Source of the DNA: Nocardia sp. NBC_00508
GTDB taxonomy: Bacteria > Actinomycetota > Actinomycetes > Mycobacteriales > Mycobacteriaceae
Length of the DNA stretch: 64,000 nucleotides
Assembly (NCBI RefSeq): GCF_036346875.1
Contig: NZ_CP107852.1
Location: 1 to 64,000 of the forward strand
Direction of reading: 5' to 3'
Part shown: positions 56,201 to 63,813 of the stretch, in pieces
Layout: each line of letters begins with the position of its first letter
Numbering within the stretch: position 1 is the stretch's first letter
Position numbers and translations under genes: made by a program
Notes under the pieces: model-generated
Seen by the model: the letters and a program-made list of their open reading frames with translations, nothing else
The model's database searches: none
What the model was told of the DNA's origin: nothing

Positions 56201-57389
56201 ACAGGGCTTCCGAGTCCTTGTCGTCGCCGAGCGCGCGGCCTCCCAACGCGCCGAACTCGGCACCGACCGCGTCGACCGGCTGGAGTTCATCGGGCTGCTG
56301 TGCTTCGCCGATCCGGTGCGGCAGACGGCCGCCGCGGCGGTGCGAGACCTGCGCGCCGCCGGTGTCGACGCGGTCATGCTCACCGGCGACCACCCGCACA
56401 CCGCCGCCGCGATCGCCGCCGAACTCGGCCTGCGCACCTCCGGCCGGGTGATCACCGGCGCTGAGGTCGAGACCTGCAGCGAGGCCGAACTGGCGGCGCT
56501 GGTCGCGGAGACGGCGGTCTTCGCGCGGGTCAGCCCGGCGCACAAGGCCGCGATCGTCCGGGCGCTGCGGAGCGCGGGGCAGACGGTCGCGGTCACCGGC
56601 GACGGCGCCAACGACGCACCCGCGATCCGGCTCGCGAATGTCGGAATAGCGTTGGGCCCCAGAAGCACACCAGCCGCGAAACAGGCCGCCGATATCATCG
56701 TCACCGATGAGCGCATCGAGACGATCGTCGATGCCGTGATCGAGAGCCGTGCGCTCTGGCGCTCGGTCCGCGACAGTGTCTCACTGCTGGTGGGCGGCAA
56801 TTTCGGCGAGATCATCTTCACCCTCGTCTCATCGCTGCTGTCGGCGCGTGCAGCGCTCAACGCACGACAGCTGCTCGCAGTCAATCTGCTCACCGATCTG
56901 CTGCCCGCACTGATCGTCGCCGCCCGGCCGCCCCGCGACGTCACGCCCGAGGCACTGCTGGCCGAGGGGCCCGACACGGCGGTCGGCGCGGCGCTGAACC
57001 GGGATGTGACGACGCGTGCTCTCGCCACCAGCCTGTCCGCGTCGGGTGGATGGCTCGCCGCGCGGCTCGTATGCCCGCAACGACACGCCAGCACCGTCGG
57101 ATTCGCCGCCTTGGTCGGCGGCCAGCTCGCGCAGACCATCGCTGCCGCACACGGTGACCCGCTGGTCCTCGCGGCCGGGATAGGTTCGGCGGTTCTGCTG
57201 TTCGCCATCGTCCAGTTCCCACCGACGAGCTACTTCTTCGGTTGCCGCCCGCTCGGTCCGCTCGGCTGGGTCATCGCGCTCGCCGCGAGCGTCGCCGCAC
57301 CTGCTGCCGCGCACCGCGCTGATGACGTACTTCCGATGGATTCAGGGCCTGCTCGCGCGACGGCCCGCACTACCGCGTCGACGCGGTGA
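53232..57389 (+). CDS. CtpI-like P-type cation-transporting ATPase
   Basis: A 1385-residue P-type ATPase, close in size and layout to mycobacterial CtpI. An N-terminal HMA-like fold (about 50-105, GADGVRWAAVNGILGDVVVD) lacks the metal CxxC. A long extra region with several hydrophobic stretches follows (about 140-520). Core: actuator TGES near 688 (DESSLTGESMPL), PEGL in the M4 helix (AAVPEGLPFAATVA), as in P2-type pumps rather than the CPx of heavy-metal pumps, phosphorylation site DKTGTLTEG near 843, nucleotide-domain KGAPE, then MLTGDHPHTAAA and GDGANDAPAI near 1123. GTG 53232 starts seven bases after the previous stop; GTG 53238 is possible. The transported ion is unknown. Confidence 0.9.
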   Translation: MTVFGIDNVVKFVSTLAVDTVRAAGNEVVGRQVWARGGRAHIEARGVHRTDAPPDYLADLRHTIGGADGVRWAAVNGILGDVVVDFDPDRVGVRALRKIVAGVERTHGMAHLPRNRPMHPGGFEPVFDELLTLGGDLLGAAAGLVGRMVPLPTLPPESIALILTVDLIPGLRHRLDARFGAMRVETAIALTSSVIGAAAHTPLSAVADAGLRAVQLPAALARRHTWESRAPELTTNARIAAAAAQPPPAARPVPLPPGPIDRYAVQAGLATAATAAALLPISGLAKAARAVALGAPRAARMGAQAHAAVLGRILSSHGVVVRDPDALDRLDRIDTVVIDADVLTSHGTGELDPLTEAVIAAAHAVGRVVVAPIASGMAERVGADGGIGGGSHLTASVHELQAQGHAVLLIADHNAGGLAAADCGVGIVAPGRAPPWAADVLCGPDLTDAWLMLRACVAARLASARSVRLAMLGSLCGALLGLLGPQRGAYQRGALPVGVSALIAVGAGVWSAGSLARMPLPPTADDTPWHAMPVAEALAALQTGRLGLSPEQAARRRTDDTDTEQRTDRLWRATIAELDTPLTAPLAAGAGASAASGSVLDAGLVTLVMVGNSVLGAIQQIAASRAVRQLADMGALRARLLRHDQETFAPATELVSGDIVLLRAGDAVPADCRLVEADHLEIDESSLTGESMPLPKDPAPVETDAVAERASMLYAGTTVVAGTGTAVVVAIGRATEVGRGGALADSGEEAGGVEAQLRALTLISMRVAVGAAASVLGLGLLRGRLAASVGSAVALAVAAVPEGLPFAATVAQLAAARRLSRRNVLVRTPRTLEALGRVTTVCFDKTGTLTEGHIELRQVSDGRNHELLDALGDESGAVLAAALRATPLDPEGRPLPHPTDRAVVRGADTAGSTRDAGEPGWNMVQELPFEPGRGFHAVLGRTDGRHLISVKGAPEIVLPRCVARRRDGATHPFTSADAAELRETVETLAEQGFRVLVVAERAASQRAELGTDRVDRLEFIGLLCFADPVRQTAAAAVRDLRAAGVDAVMLTGDHPHTAAAIAAELGLRTSGRVITGAEVETCSEAELAALVAETAVFARVSPAHKAAIVRALRSAGQTVAVTGDGANDAPAIRLANVGIALGPRSTPAAKQAADIIVTDERIETIVDAVIESRALWRSVRDSVSLLVGGNFGEIIFTLVSSLLSARAALNARQLLAVNLLTDLLPALIVAARPPRDVTPEALLAEGPDTAVGAALNRDVTTRALATSLSASGGWLAARLVCPQRHASTVGFAALVGGQLAQTIAAAHGDPLVLAAGIGSAVLLFAIVQFPPTSYFFGCRPLGPLGWVIALAASVAAPAAAHRADDVLPMDSGPARATARTTASTR

Positions 57390-57506
57390 CCGAACTCCGG
57401 CGTGGCGACGGCCGGGGTGCCGACGAGCGTCGCCGTTCGCGTCAACTCTTGGACATAGCGTGGCACTGCCGCGCCGTCGAAGCCGAAATGTCTCCGCGAT
57501 GTCGGG

Positions 57507-57767
57507 TCACGATGCGGCGTCTGGCGACTCATCGACATTCGACCGAGCGGTTTCGCGGTCGTCCTCGCTGGGCGCTCGCATTTCCGGAGATCGTTCCGCA
57601 GCACGTGGGAAAGCGTCGGTAGGGGCGAATGCTGGAGTAGACCCGGCCAGCGCGGACAGGAGCCGCCTTCCCGCACCCTTGCGCTCGTCCACGTATCTCC
57701 GCGCGAACGCTGGGCTGGTCCCTGCCAGCGCCGACAGTAACCGCGCCCCGACCTGGTTCGGCGTCAT
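57507..57767 (-). CDS. Small protein with repeated LLSALAG-PAFA motif
   Basis: An 86-residue protein of unknown function. The first half contains two near-identical units: GARLLSALAGTSPAFARRYV and GRRLLSALAGSTPAFAPTD. The second half is charged and disordered-looking. ATG 57767 has an excellent SD (GGGAGGGAGGG), which supports real translation. It starts 13 bases after the stop of the membrane gene at 57781, so the two form an operon. The repeat could be a binding or oligomerisation unit; nothing further can be said. Confidence 0.55.
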   Translation of the reverse strand: MTPNQVGARLLSALAGTSPAFARRYVDERKGAGRRLLSALAGSTPAFAPTDAFPRAAERSPEMRAPSEDDRETARSNVDESPDAAS

Positions 57768-57780
57768 CGCCCTCCCTCCC

Positions 57781-58116
57781 TCACGCCGGTGGCCCGCCGG
57801 GCATCAGCGATTGGACGTACTGGGCAAGCTTCTTGATGATGGAGGGAGCACACGCACCTATACCGAAGGCGACGGCGACATGCCCCGGCAGAAACCCACT
57901 TCCGGAGAGAACCGCCGCGGTGGCAGTGCCTGCCCCGAGCTTGATGAGAACGGCAACCGCGTAAACCCCTCCACCGGGGCCCCGCGGATCGGTCCACGGC
58001 CATCCCCTGACTCGACGACTTGCCTCGACGAATTCGGTCCCACAATTCACTGCCGCGCCGATACATCCCCACAGGGCGAACAGCCACATGCGAAAAGAGT
58101 AGCCCGCCAACGGCAT
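57781..58116 (-). CDS. Small membrane protein of unknown function
   Basis: A 111-residue protein with three hydrophobic segments: MWLFALWGCIGAAVNCGTEF (about 10-30), GVYAVAVLIKLGAGTATAAV (about 50-70) and GHVAVAFGIGACAPSIIKKL (about 77-97). A polar loop with RRVRGWPWTDPRGPGG lies between the first two. The shape is holin-like. It may start at ATG 58116 (GAGA upstream) or ATG 58089. It is first in a two-gene unit with the repeat protein. Confidence 0.6.
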   Translation of the reverse strand: MPLAGYSFRMWLFALWGCIGAAVNCGTEFVEASRRVRGWPWTDPRGPGGGVYAVAVLIKLGAGTATAAVLSGSGFLPGHVAVAFGIGACAPSIIKKLAQYVQSLMPGGPPA

Positions 58117-58195
58117 TCTCGTTCATCTGATGTCCGGCAAGGCGCTCGAGCGCCCGCTCGCGCGGGCCCATCGGGACCGCGCGAGATGCCGGATG

Positions 58196-59020
58196 TCAAC
58201 GGCTCAGTCGCTCGAACTCTGTAGCGCAGTGTGCGGAGAACATCGTCACCACGTCGCCGTTGGTGCGGACGAGTTCCCGTAGCCGCTGCTGATTTTCGAT
58301 CCGTGACTCGCGCCGAGTGTCCACATACCACTGGAAGACCCTGGTCCCCAACGGCATTGATGGCTGCACAGCCATTTGGCCGTGGTAGGTGTAGGCATCA
58401 CCGGCGTGTAACAGCCAGCCGTTCCCGGTGTCCACCGCGACTCCGACGTGACCGCGAGTGTGTCCCAGCAGCGGGACCATCAGTATTTGCGGTGGCAGGC
58501 CGCGCAGTTCGCGCACCGCCTGGAAACCGAACCAGCGCTCGTCGCTGCTGTCGGACTCTCCGTAGACCAACCACTTGGGCCCGTGCTCGAACTGCACTCG
58601 CCGATACCGGAACTTCTCGCGGTGGCCGTACGCCCCCTCGACAGCATCCAGCTCGTCTTGGAATACGTGCACGGTGGCCTGTGGGAAATCGGCAAGGCCC
58701 CCTGCGTGATCGAGGTCGAGGTGCGTCACGATGATGTCCCGGACATCCCCCCGGTCGAATCCCAGCGCCTCCACCTGCCGGGCGATCGGGCGGTCGAGAA
58801 CCGGGTTCGATTGGCGGATGAGTTGCCGACCCACCCACACATCGGGCCGCTCCAATGCCTGCTCGCCGTAGCCCGTATCAACCAGCGTCAACCCAGCAGA
58901 GTGCTCGATCAACAAGCAATGAGACGCTCCAACTCCCCTGCGAAGCACCCCTGGCCGACCGTCGAACAAACGGCCCCCGAAAGGACGGGTGCCGCCGGCA
59001 TCCAAGTGATGGACATGCAC
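58196..59020 (-). CDS. MBL-fold metallohydrolase
   Basis: A 274-residue metallo-beta-lactamase-fold hydrolase of the lactonase-like group. Metal motif THLDLDHAGGL (His100, Asp102, Asp104, His105: Asp replaces the usual second His, as in part of the N-acyl homoserine lactonase branch). Next come PLLGHTRGHVGV (His near 189), HAGDAY (bridging Asp) and SAHC near the C-terminus. It resembles quorum-quenching lactonases and related esterases; the substrate is uncertain. ATG 59020 begins MHVHHLDAGG, the usual start. The 292 bp upstream (59021-59312) shows no gene. Confidence 0.88.
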   Translation of the reverse strand: MHVHHLDAGGTRPFGGRLFDGRPGVLRRGVGASHCLLIEHSAGLTLVDTGYGEQALERPDVWVGRQLIRQSNPVLDRPIARQVEALGFDRGDVRDIIVTHLDLDHAGGLADFPQATVHVFQDELDAVEGAYGHREKFRYRRVQFEHGPKWLVYGESDSSDERWFGFQAVRELRGLPPQILMVPLLGHTRGHVGVAVDTGNGWLLHAGDAYTYHGQMAVQPSMPLGTRVFQWYVDTRRESRIENQQRLRELVRTNGDVVTMFSAHCATEFERLSR

Positions 59021-59312
59021 CAGTCCGCTCCTATCCGCGCTGCGCCAGTCACCCTACACGCGTGCGCGCGACCTCAGCGCTGCCAACGGTCGCGGAGCAG
59101 TTAACGGCCGAATCTGCAGGCGCCGTTCACCATACCGCTGGGGCCACTGCGAAGCGGGTGTCGGTGGTGGCCGGCAGCGCAGGCGGCGGAACGGCGGGAT
59201 TCACGCACACGAAGCCCGTAACTGTCTCCGCCCGGCGCGGTGCTGTGGCGGGGTCGACGAGTTTGCCGTGGAAGCGAGCTCGGCGAGCGAGTCCGGCGCG
59301 ACAGGTAGTGCG

Positions 59313-59720
59313 CTAGTCCAGCACCGCCGTCGCCTCGACCTCCACCATGATGTCCGGCTCCCCCAGGGCCGAGACGCCGAGCAGCGTGATCGGCTTGACC
59401 GGATCGATCCCGAGCTTCGCGGCAGCGCGCCCGACTCCCTCGCCGAGCAGCGGCATCTTGTCCGGCGTCCAGTCGACGACGTAGATGGTCAGCTTCGCGA
59501 TGTCGTCCCAGCTACCACCGACCTCTGCCAGGGCCGCGGCCACATTGAGATACGCCTGCTCGACCTGAGCGGCGAAGTCGCCCTCGCCGACCTTTTCACC
59601 GTTCGCGTCGCGGGCCACCTGGCCCGCCAAGAACACCAACTTCGAGCCCTCGGCGATCGCGAGCTGGCGGTACACCTCTGGTTTCGGCAATGCCTCGGGA
59701 TTGACCAGTTTCACGGCCAT
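59313..59720 (-). CDS. RidA/YjgF family protein
   Basis: RidA-family enamine/imine deaminases remove reactive enamines made by PLP enzymes. The 135-residue protein has the family core VFLAGQVARDANGE, QVEQAYLNVAAALAEVGGSW, LTIYVVDWTPDKMP and PITLLGVSALGEPDIMVEVE. The usual catalytic Arg is not obvious at the TLLGVSALGEPD loop (R in canonical P-A-R-S), so this may be a paralogue with a different role. ATG 59720 has GGAG eight bases upstream; the longer frame to 59759 would start in the operator region. It is divergent from the TetR gene. Confidence 0.85.
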   Translation of the reverse strand: MAVKLVNPEALPKPEVYRQLAIAEGSKLVFLAGQVARDANGEKVGEGDFAAQVEQAYLNVAAALAEVGGSWDDIAKLTIYVVDWTPDKMPLLGEGVGRAAAKLGIDPVKPITLLGVSALGEPDIMVEVEATAVLD

Positions 59721-59771
59721 GGTCCACTCCTTCGTTCGTCTCGGTCCGCAGTGCGGCACTCAGAGCAAACC

Positions 59772-59789
59772 ATAACAATGCTATGTTAT
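59772..59789. promoter_or_regulatory. Perfect palindrome between ridA-like and tetR genes
   Basis: ATAACA-ATGCTA-TGTTAT: perfect 6 bp arms (59772-59777 and 59784-59789) in an AT-rich island, eight bases before the TetR ATG 59798 and 51 bases before the RidA start. It is the likely autoregulatory TetR operator for both genes. Confidence 0.7.
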
Positions 59790-59797
59790 CTTCCGCC

Positions 59798-60418
59798 ATG
59801 GCCCGCACCAAGAATCCCCGCATCCGGTCGATGCTGATCGAACGAGCCGCGCACATGCTCCGGATGCGCGAGCCGGTGACGTTGCGCGCCTTGGTCGCGG
59901 GCACCGACGTATCGACCATGGCCGTCTACACCTACTTCGACGGCATGGATGGGTTGTGGAAAGCATTGCGGCAGGAGGGATTCACCCGTCTGGCCGCGAA
60001 GCTCGCCACGGTCGCGACGACCGCGGACCCGGTCCGCGACCAAGTCGCGCTCGGCGCCGCGTACCTGAGCAACGCGCTCGAGAACCCGGATCTCTACCGC
60101 GTCATGTTCGACGCGAGCTTCGAACTCGAGGACGCCGCAGCCGCCGACGAGACGCTGTACCGCTTGGTGCACGCGGTGGAGCGAGCGAAAACGGCAGGCC
60201 GCTTCCGCGCCGACGTCAACCCGCCGGAGCTCGCGACACAGGCATGGACCATTGGGCACGGTCTCGCCACCCTGGTCACCTCGGGCCCGCTATCGTACGA
60301 GACCCTCGCATACGGCGTCCCGATGCTCACCGCGCTCTTCGTCGCCGCGGGCGACGATCCCGAGCGATGCAGACGTTCGGTCGAATCCGGCTGGGACGTT
60401 CTGGTCGACCGCGGTTGA
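59798..60418 (+). CDS. TetR family regulator
   Basis: A 206-residue TetR regulator. HTH: ERAAHMLRMREPVTLRALVA then GTDVSTMAVYTYFDGMDGLW (recognition helix with VYTYFxG). The C-terminal ligand domain (TetR_C-type with WTIGHGLATLVTSGPLSYET) resembles those of small-molecule responsive repressors. ATG 59798 is preferred over ATG 59783, because the latter lies inside the palindrome. It is divergent from ridA and probably represses it. Confidence 0.9.
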   Translation: MARTKNPRIRSMLIERAAHMLRMREPVTLRALVAGTDVSTMAVYTYFDGMDGLWKALRQEGFTRLAAKLATVATTADPVRDQVALGAAYLSNALENPDLYRVMFDASFELEDAAAADETLYRLVHAVERAKTAGRFRADVNPPELATQAWTIGHGLATLVTSGPLSYETLAYGVPMLTALFVAAGDDPERCRRSVESGWDVLVDRG

Positions 60419-60544
60419 TCTTTTTCGAGGCGGCGCTGAATTTCGCCAGAGCGCCCTATAACGGGATGATCTGGCGGGCGGATGGTCGGCAGCGTCGGTG
60501 TTGGTCGGGCCAGTCAGCGCTGCGCCGATCAACGAGCGCGCCGA

Positions 60545-61270
60545 TCATGAGCCGGGACGGGCCGCCTGATGGCGCGCCGCATCGTACTGCTCGAAATATG
60601 ACTCGCCCACGACGAACATTCCGCGTTGCGGCAGCCAGAAATCACCCAACCTCGCCTGTTCGGCCAGCGGACCCGGAGGACCGATATCGATTCCACCGAT
60701 CCGCGCACCACTGTTCTCGACGATCCACAGCCTCCGCGGATTGGCCCGGAACCACTGACCGTTCGGCGACGTGCCGATGAGCCGCACCCGCCCGACGCCC
60801 AGCACCGGACCCGCAACCCGCGACATGAGCGACAAGACCGCAGGGCGTCGCCACAACGCCGTGGGCAGTTTGCGACCGAGACCCGTCATCGCCACCGTCG
60901 CTGCCGATCGCCCCAGTTCGACATCCCACACAAGCCTGCCCTGCACCTCCACCGTGAACGCGAACGGACCCGTCCAGGTCACCGAGATGCGTTCGGTCCG
61001 TGCGTCTTCGAGCGCCGAGCCGAAATAGCGGGCGCAGCTGACCTCCGGGGAAACACTGCTGTAGATCACCCATTCACCGGCCGGGTCCCGATGCCATACC
61101 GCGTCGTACCCTTCCCCGACCGAGCTGGCAGGGAAATGCCGCAGCGCCAAGTAATGTCCGCTGGCGAATGGCATCCCCATCACCCCGTAGCCGGAAAACC
61201 CCTCCTGTCCCTCACCCGAGGGGAGCGCTTTGTCGATTTCGGCGATCGATCGTGGGCTGTCGGTCATCAC
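60545..61270 (-). CDS. Conserved-looking hypothetical protein
   Basis: I do not recognise a named family. The 241-residue soluble protein is beta-rich: GYGVMGMPFASGHYLALRHF, EWVIYSSVSPEVSCARYFG, ISVTWTGPFAFTVEVQGRL and VRLIGTSPNGQWFRANPRRL, without signal peptide or TM. Strands and a conserved-type Cys (SCARYFG) suggest a barrel/lipocalin-like or decarboxylase-like fold, but this is a guess. ATG 61270 has GAGGAGG six bases upstream, a strong start. Confidence 0.7.
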   Translation of the reverse strand: MMTDSPRSIAEIDKALPSGEGQEGFSGYGVMGMPFASGHYLALRHFPASSVGEGYDAVWHRDPAGEWVIYSSVSPEVSCARYFGSALEDARTERISVTWTGPFAFTVEVQGRLVWDVELGRSAATVAMTGLGRKLPTALWRRPAVLSLMSRVAGPVLGVGRVRLIGTSPNGQWFRANPRRLWIVENSGARIGGIDIGPPGPLAEQARLGDFWLPQRGMFVVGESYFEQYDAARHQAARPGS

Positions 61271-61406
61271 CAGCCTCCTCGAGGAGTGGACCAGTACCGG
61301 TTTATCCTACGCGGGCGAAGTTCCAGCGATCTGACCAGCAGATATCGTGCAGCAAAACGCATGACACGTTCCTTTGGGATTTCCGACGACGCAAGAAGAC
61401 CGTCTT

Positions 61407-62312
61407 CTAGGGCATCGCTGGTCTACGGATTTCGTGTGCTCGCGCGATAACCTTGCTCAGTCCGTACCCGTTGACGAGTGGTATTCCGTAGCGATGTTCG
61501 AACTTGGTTTTGAGTTCGGTCCCCGCATGTTCCATGCAGCAGATTGCGAACCTCACCGACGAGTTGTTCGTCCGCAGGTGGCCGGGTAGATCGGACAGCG
61601 CTGCGAAATTTCCCGGAACCGCGGAGAGGTAGGTGGGCCGCCTGTGTTCGATCCGGTCCGAGAATCCCTCCGGGCTGAGCGGGCCCGCCATGGTGGCGCG
61701 GCCCCCGGCCAGCAACGGTGACAAGGCGCCGACCATGATCCCGCTCACCTGCGACATGGGGAGAGTCGACAGGCTGTGGTCGGCACCGGTCAGCGCGAAT
61801 ACCTTGATCACCAACTGGCACATTGCCTCGAGGTTCCCGTGGTCGAGCATCGCTCGGTTGCCTGCACCGATGTAGGTGACAAGCGCCGGTTCCTCCTTGC
61901 CGGCCCACGCCGCGTCGGTGGTATCGGGCGCTGCCGCGCTGAACCCGCAAGCGGGCGTCACGACCCGGACCGGCGGCGAGATCGCCGGAGGGTGCGCAGC
62001 GACAATGAGGACCTTGGCGCCCGTGTCAGCTATCTGGTAGCCGGCCTCTCCGTCGGTCAGGGATGCGTCGATCAGGGCCGCTGTGGCACCCAGGCGCCAC
62101 GTGGCGAACAGAGACACCACGAGGTCAACCGTGGCGGGCAGCATGATCGCGACTACATCGCCGGTCGTGACGCCCGCGGCGCGCAGGCGGGCAGCAGCCC
62201 GCTGCACGGTGGCCAGCAGTTCGCGGTTGTTCAGTTCGTTGCTGTCGTCGGCAAGGGCGGGTGCGTGCGGTGCGGCCTCGGCGCGGCGGTCCGGGAGGGT
62301 CGAAAGTGTCAT
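61407..62312 (-). pseudogene. Truncated, degenerate acyl-CoA ligase (AMP-binding)
   Basis: The N-terminal half of an adenylate-forming enzyme: VTTGDVVAIMLPATVDLVVS, LGATAALIDASLTDGEAGYQ and PMSQVSGIMVGALSPLLAGG (the LPMxHxxG region), ending at IPLVNGYGLSKVIARA, which corresponds to the A5 motif NGYGxTE. The frame then stops after a few residues, so the C-terminal 180-200 residues (A6-A10, catalytic Lys) are absent. The P-loop A3 motif YTSGTTGxPKG reads YIGAGNRAMLDHGN, so ATP binding is lost. Probably a decaying acyl-CoA synthetase; a retained substrate-binding role cannot be excluded. It is divergent from the PucR gene (167 bp gap). Confidence 0.7.
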
Positions 62313-62479
62313 GCGATGTCCTCAGCACCGGTGTACAGGGATCGTTGAAAACTGTAGAAATCGCCCGGCGGATCGGCATCGTCGTGCACCGACTGAATTC
62401 GTCGCGTGCTTTGTCCCCGGAAGACAGATATCGACTGCGCGATTCGCTGCCGCGGTCACGGTGATGTAACTATCATCAG

Positions 62480-63769
62480 GTGGTGACGACTTTTCGTCGC
62501 AACGGTGATACCGAGGTGAGCCGCTGTGTCGCGAGGATCGCCGCCCGCATGAACGAGCGGGTGACGGACATCAGCGCGAGTATCCACCGTGGACTAGAGG
62601 AAGAAATACCCGAGCTGCGTGCAGATGTCCACAGCGTCGAATTGCTCGGGTCCAGCGTGCAGGGCAACCTCGACACTCTGCTGCACGCGCTGCGGCACGA
62701 CATCCCGGCGGCGCGAATCCACCTCCCTCCGGCGGCAATCGAGTACACCCGGCGTTTGGCGCAGCACGGCGTCCCGCTCAATGCCTTGATTCGCGCATAT
62801 CACCTCGGCCAGCAGCGGGTGACCGAACTTGTTTTCGCCGAACTGCAGGCCGCGGATATCACGCCTGCCGAACGCTTCCTCGGCGGACAGGCGATCACCA
62901 CCCGGCTGTTCCAGTACCTCGACAAAGTCACCCAGCAGGTCGTCGGCATCTACGAAGCAGAGCGCGAGCAGTGGCTGGAAACCCGCAACAGTGTCCGCGA
63001 GCTACGCGTGCGCGAACTGCTGACGGGCACAAGGATCGTCGATATCGACGGCACCACCGACCAGATCCACTATCCGCTCCAATGGCACCATTTGGCGCTT
63101 ATCGTCTGGTACCCCGACACCAGCACCCGCGGAGACGAACTGGCCGCACTGCGACGATTCGTCCGCAAGTCAGCGGAGGCAGCGGGAACCGCCGCAGCCC
63201 CCCTTTTCATCGCGGACGATCAGATGAGCGGCTGGGCGTGGCTGCCGTATCGTTCAGCGCAACCCGGCGCCGTCGCCAGGGTCCGTGGCTTCGCGGCCGC
63301 ACAAGCCGATGCGCCATCGATAGCGATCGGCACGATGGCTCCCGGAGTTCCGGGATTCCGGCGGTCGCATCGCTCGGCACGAGACGCACGCGCGGTCGCG
63401 CTGGCGCGCGGAAACTCCGAACCGCGAATCATCGCGGCCGCAGACCCCGGATTGTCGGTAGCGGCGCTACTCGGTGACAGGATCGCGGAAGTCTGGGAGT
63501 GGGTCGGCGAGGTACTCGGCGATCTGGCCGCCGACAGCGACAACGACGAACGGCTACGCGAGACCCTACGGGTATTTCTGGGCACCGGATCGAGCTACAA
63601 AGCAGCCGCCGCGGAACTCGACCTGCACTCCAACTCGGTGAAGTATCGGGTCGCACGAGCAGTGTCGCGGCGCGGCAGGCCGATCGCCGAAGACCGCCTC
63701 GACGTCGAACTCGCCCTACTGCTCTGCCACTGGTACGGACCACCGATACCGCACCCGGCTACGGCGTGA
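62480..63769 (+). CDS. PucR/CdaR-type helix-turn-helix regulator
   Basis: A 429-residue regulator. The N-terminal helical sensor region (about 1-165) contains VPLNALIRAYHLGQQRVTEL, typical of actinobacterial PucR members. A GGDEF-like middle domain follows (LIVWYPDTSTRGDE). The C-terminal PucR HTH reads RETLRVFLGTGSSYKAAAAE, LDLHSNSVKYRVARA, matching the conserved AA..L.vH.NTvkYRv pattern. GTG 62480 or the next GTG could start it. Its divergent neighbour is the truncated acyl-CoA ligase, a typical target type for such regulators. Confidence 0.9.
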   Translation: MVTTFRRNGDTEVSRCVARIAARMNERVTDISASIHRGLEEEIPELRADVHSVELLGSSVQGNLDTLLHALRHDIPAARIHLPPAAIEYTRRLAQHGVPLNALIRAYHLGQQRVTELVFAELQAADITPAERFLGGQAITTRLFQYLDKVTQQVVGIYEAEREQWLETRNSVRELRVRELLTGTRIVDIDGTTDQIHYPLQWHHLALIVWYPDTSTRGDELAALRRFVRKSAEAAGTAAAPLFIADDQMSGWAWLPYRSAQPGAVARVRGFAAAQADAPSIAIGTMAPGVPGFRRSHRSARDARAVALARGNSEPRIIAAADPGLSVAALLGDRIAEVWEWVGEVLGDLAADSDNDERLRETLRVFLGTGSSYKAAAAELDLHSNSVKYRVARAVSRRGRPIAEDRLDVELALLLCHWYGPPIPHPATA

Positions 63770-63813
63770 CTCAGCCGCCCCTTTCCTCGAGCTCGTCTCC
63801 GGCGCGCGAAAGT

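Noticed and set aside
59021..59312. Possible small gene between the MBL-fold gene and ridA
   Set aside because: No SD, no coding signature on either strand; treated as intergenic.
60428..60465. GGCGCT...AGCGCC hairpin after the TetR gene
   Set aside because: Only 6 bp arms with a 12-base loop and no T-run; too weak to call a terminator.
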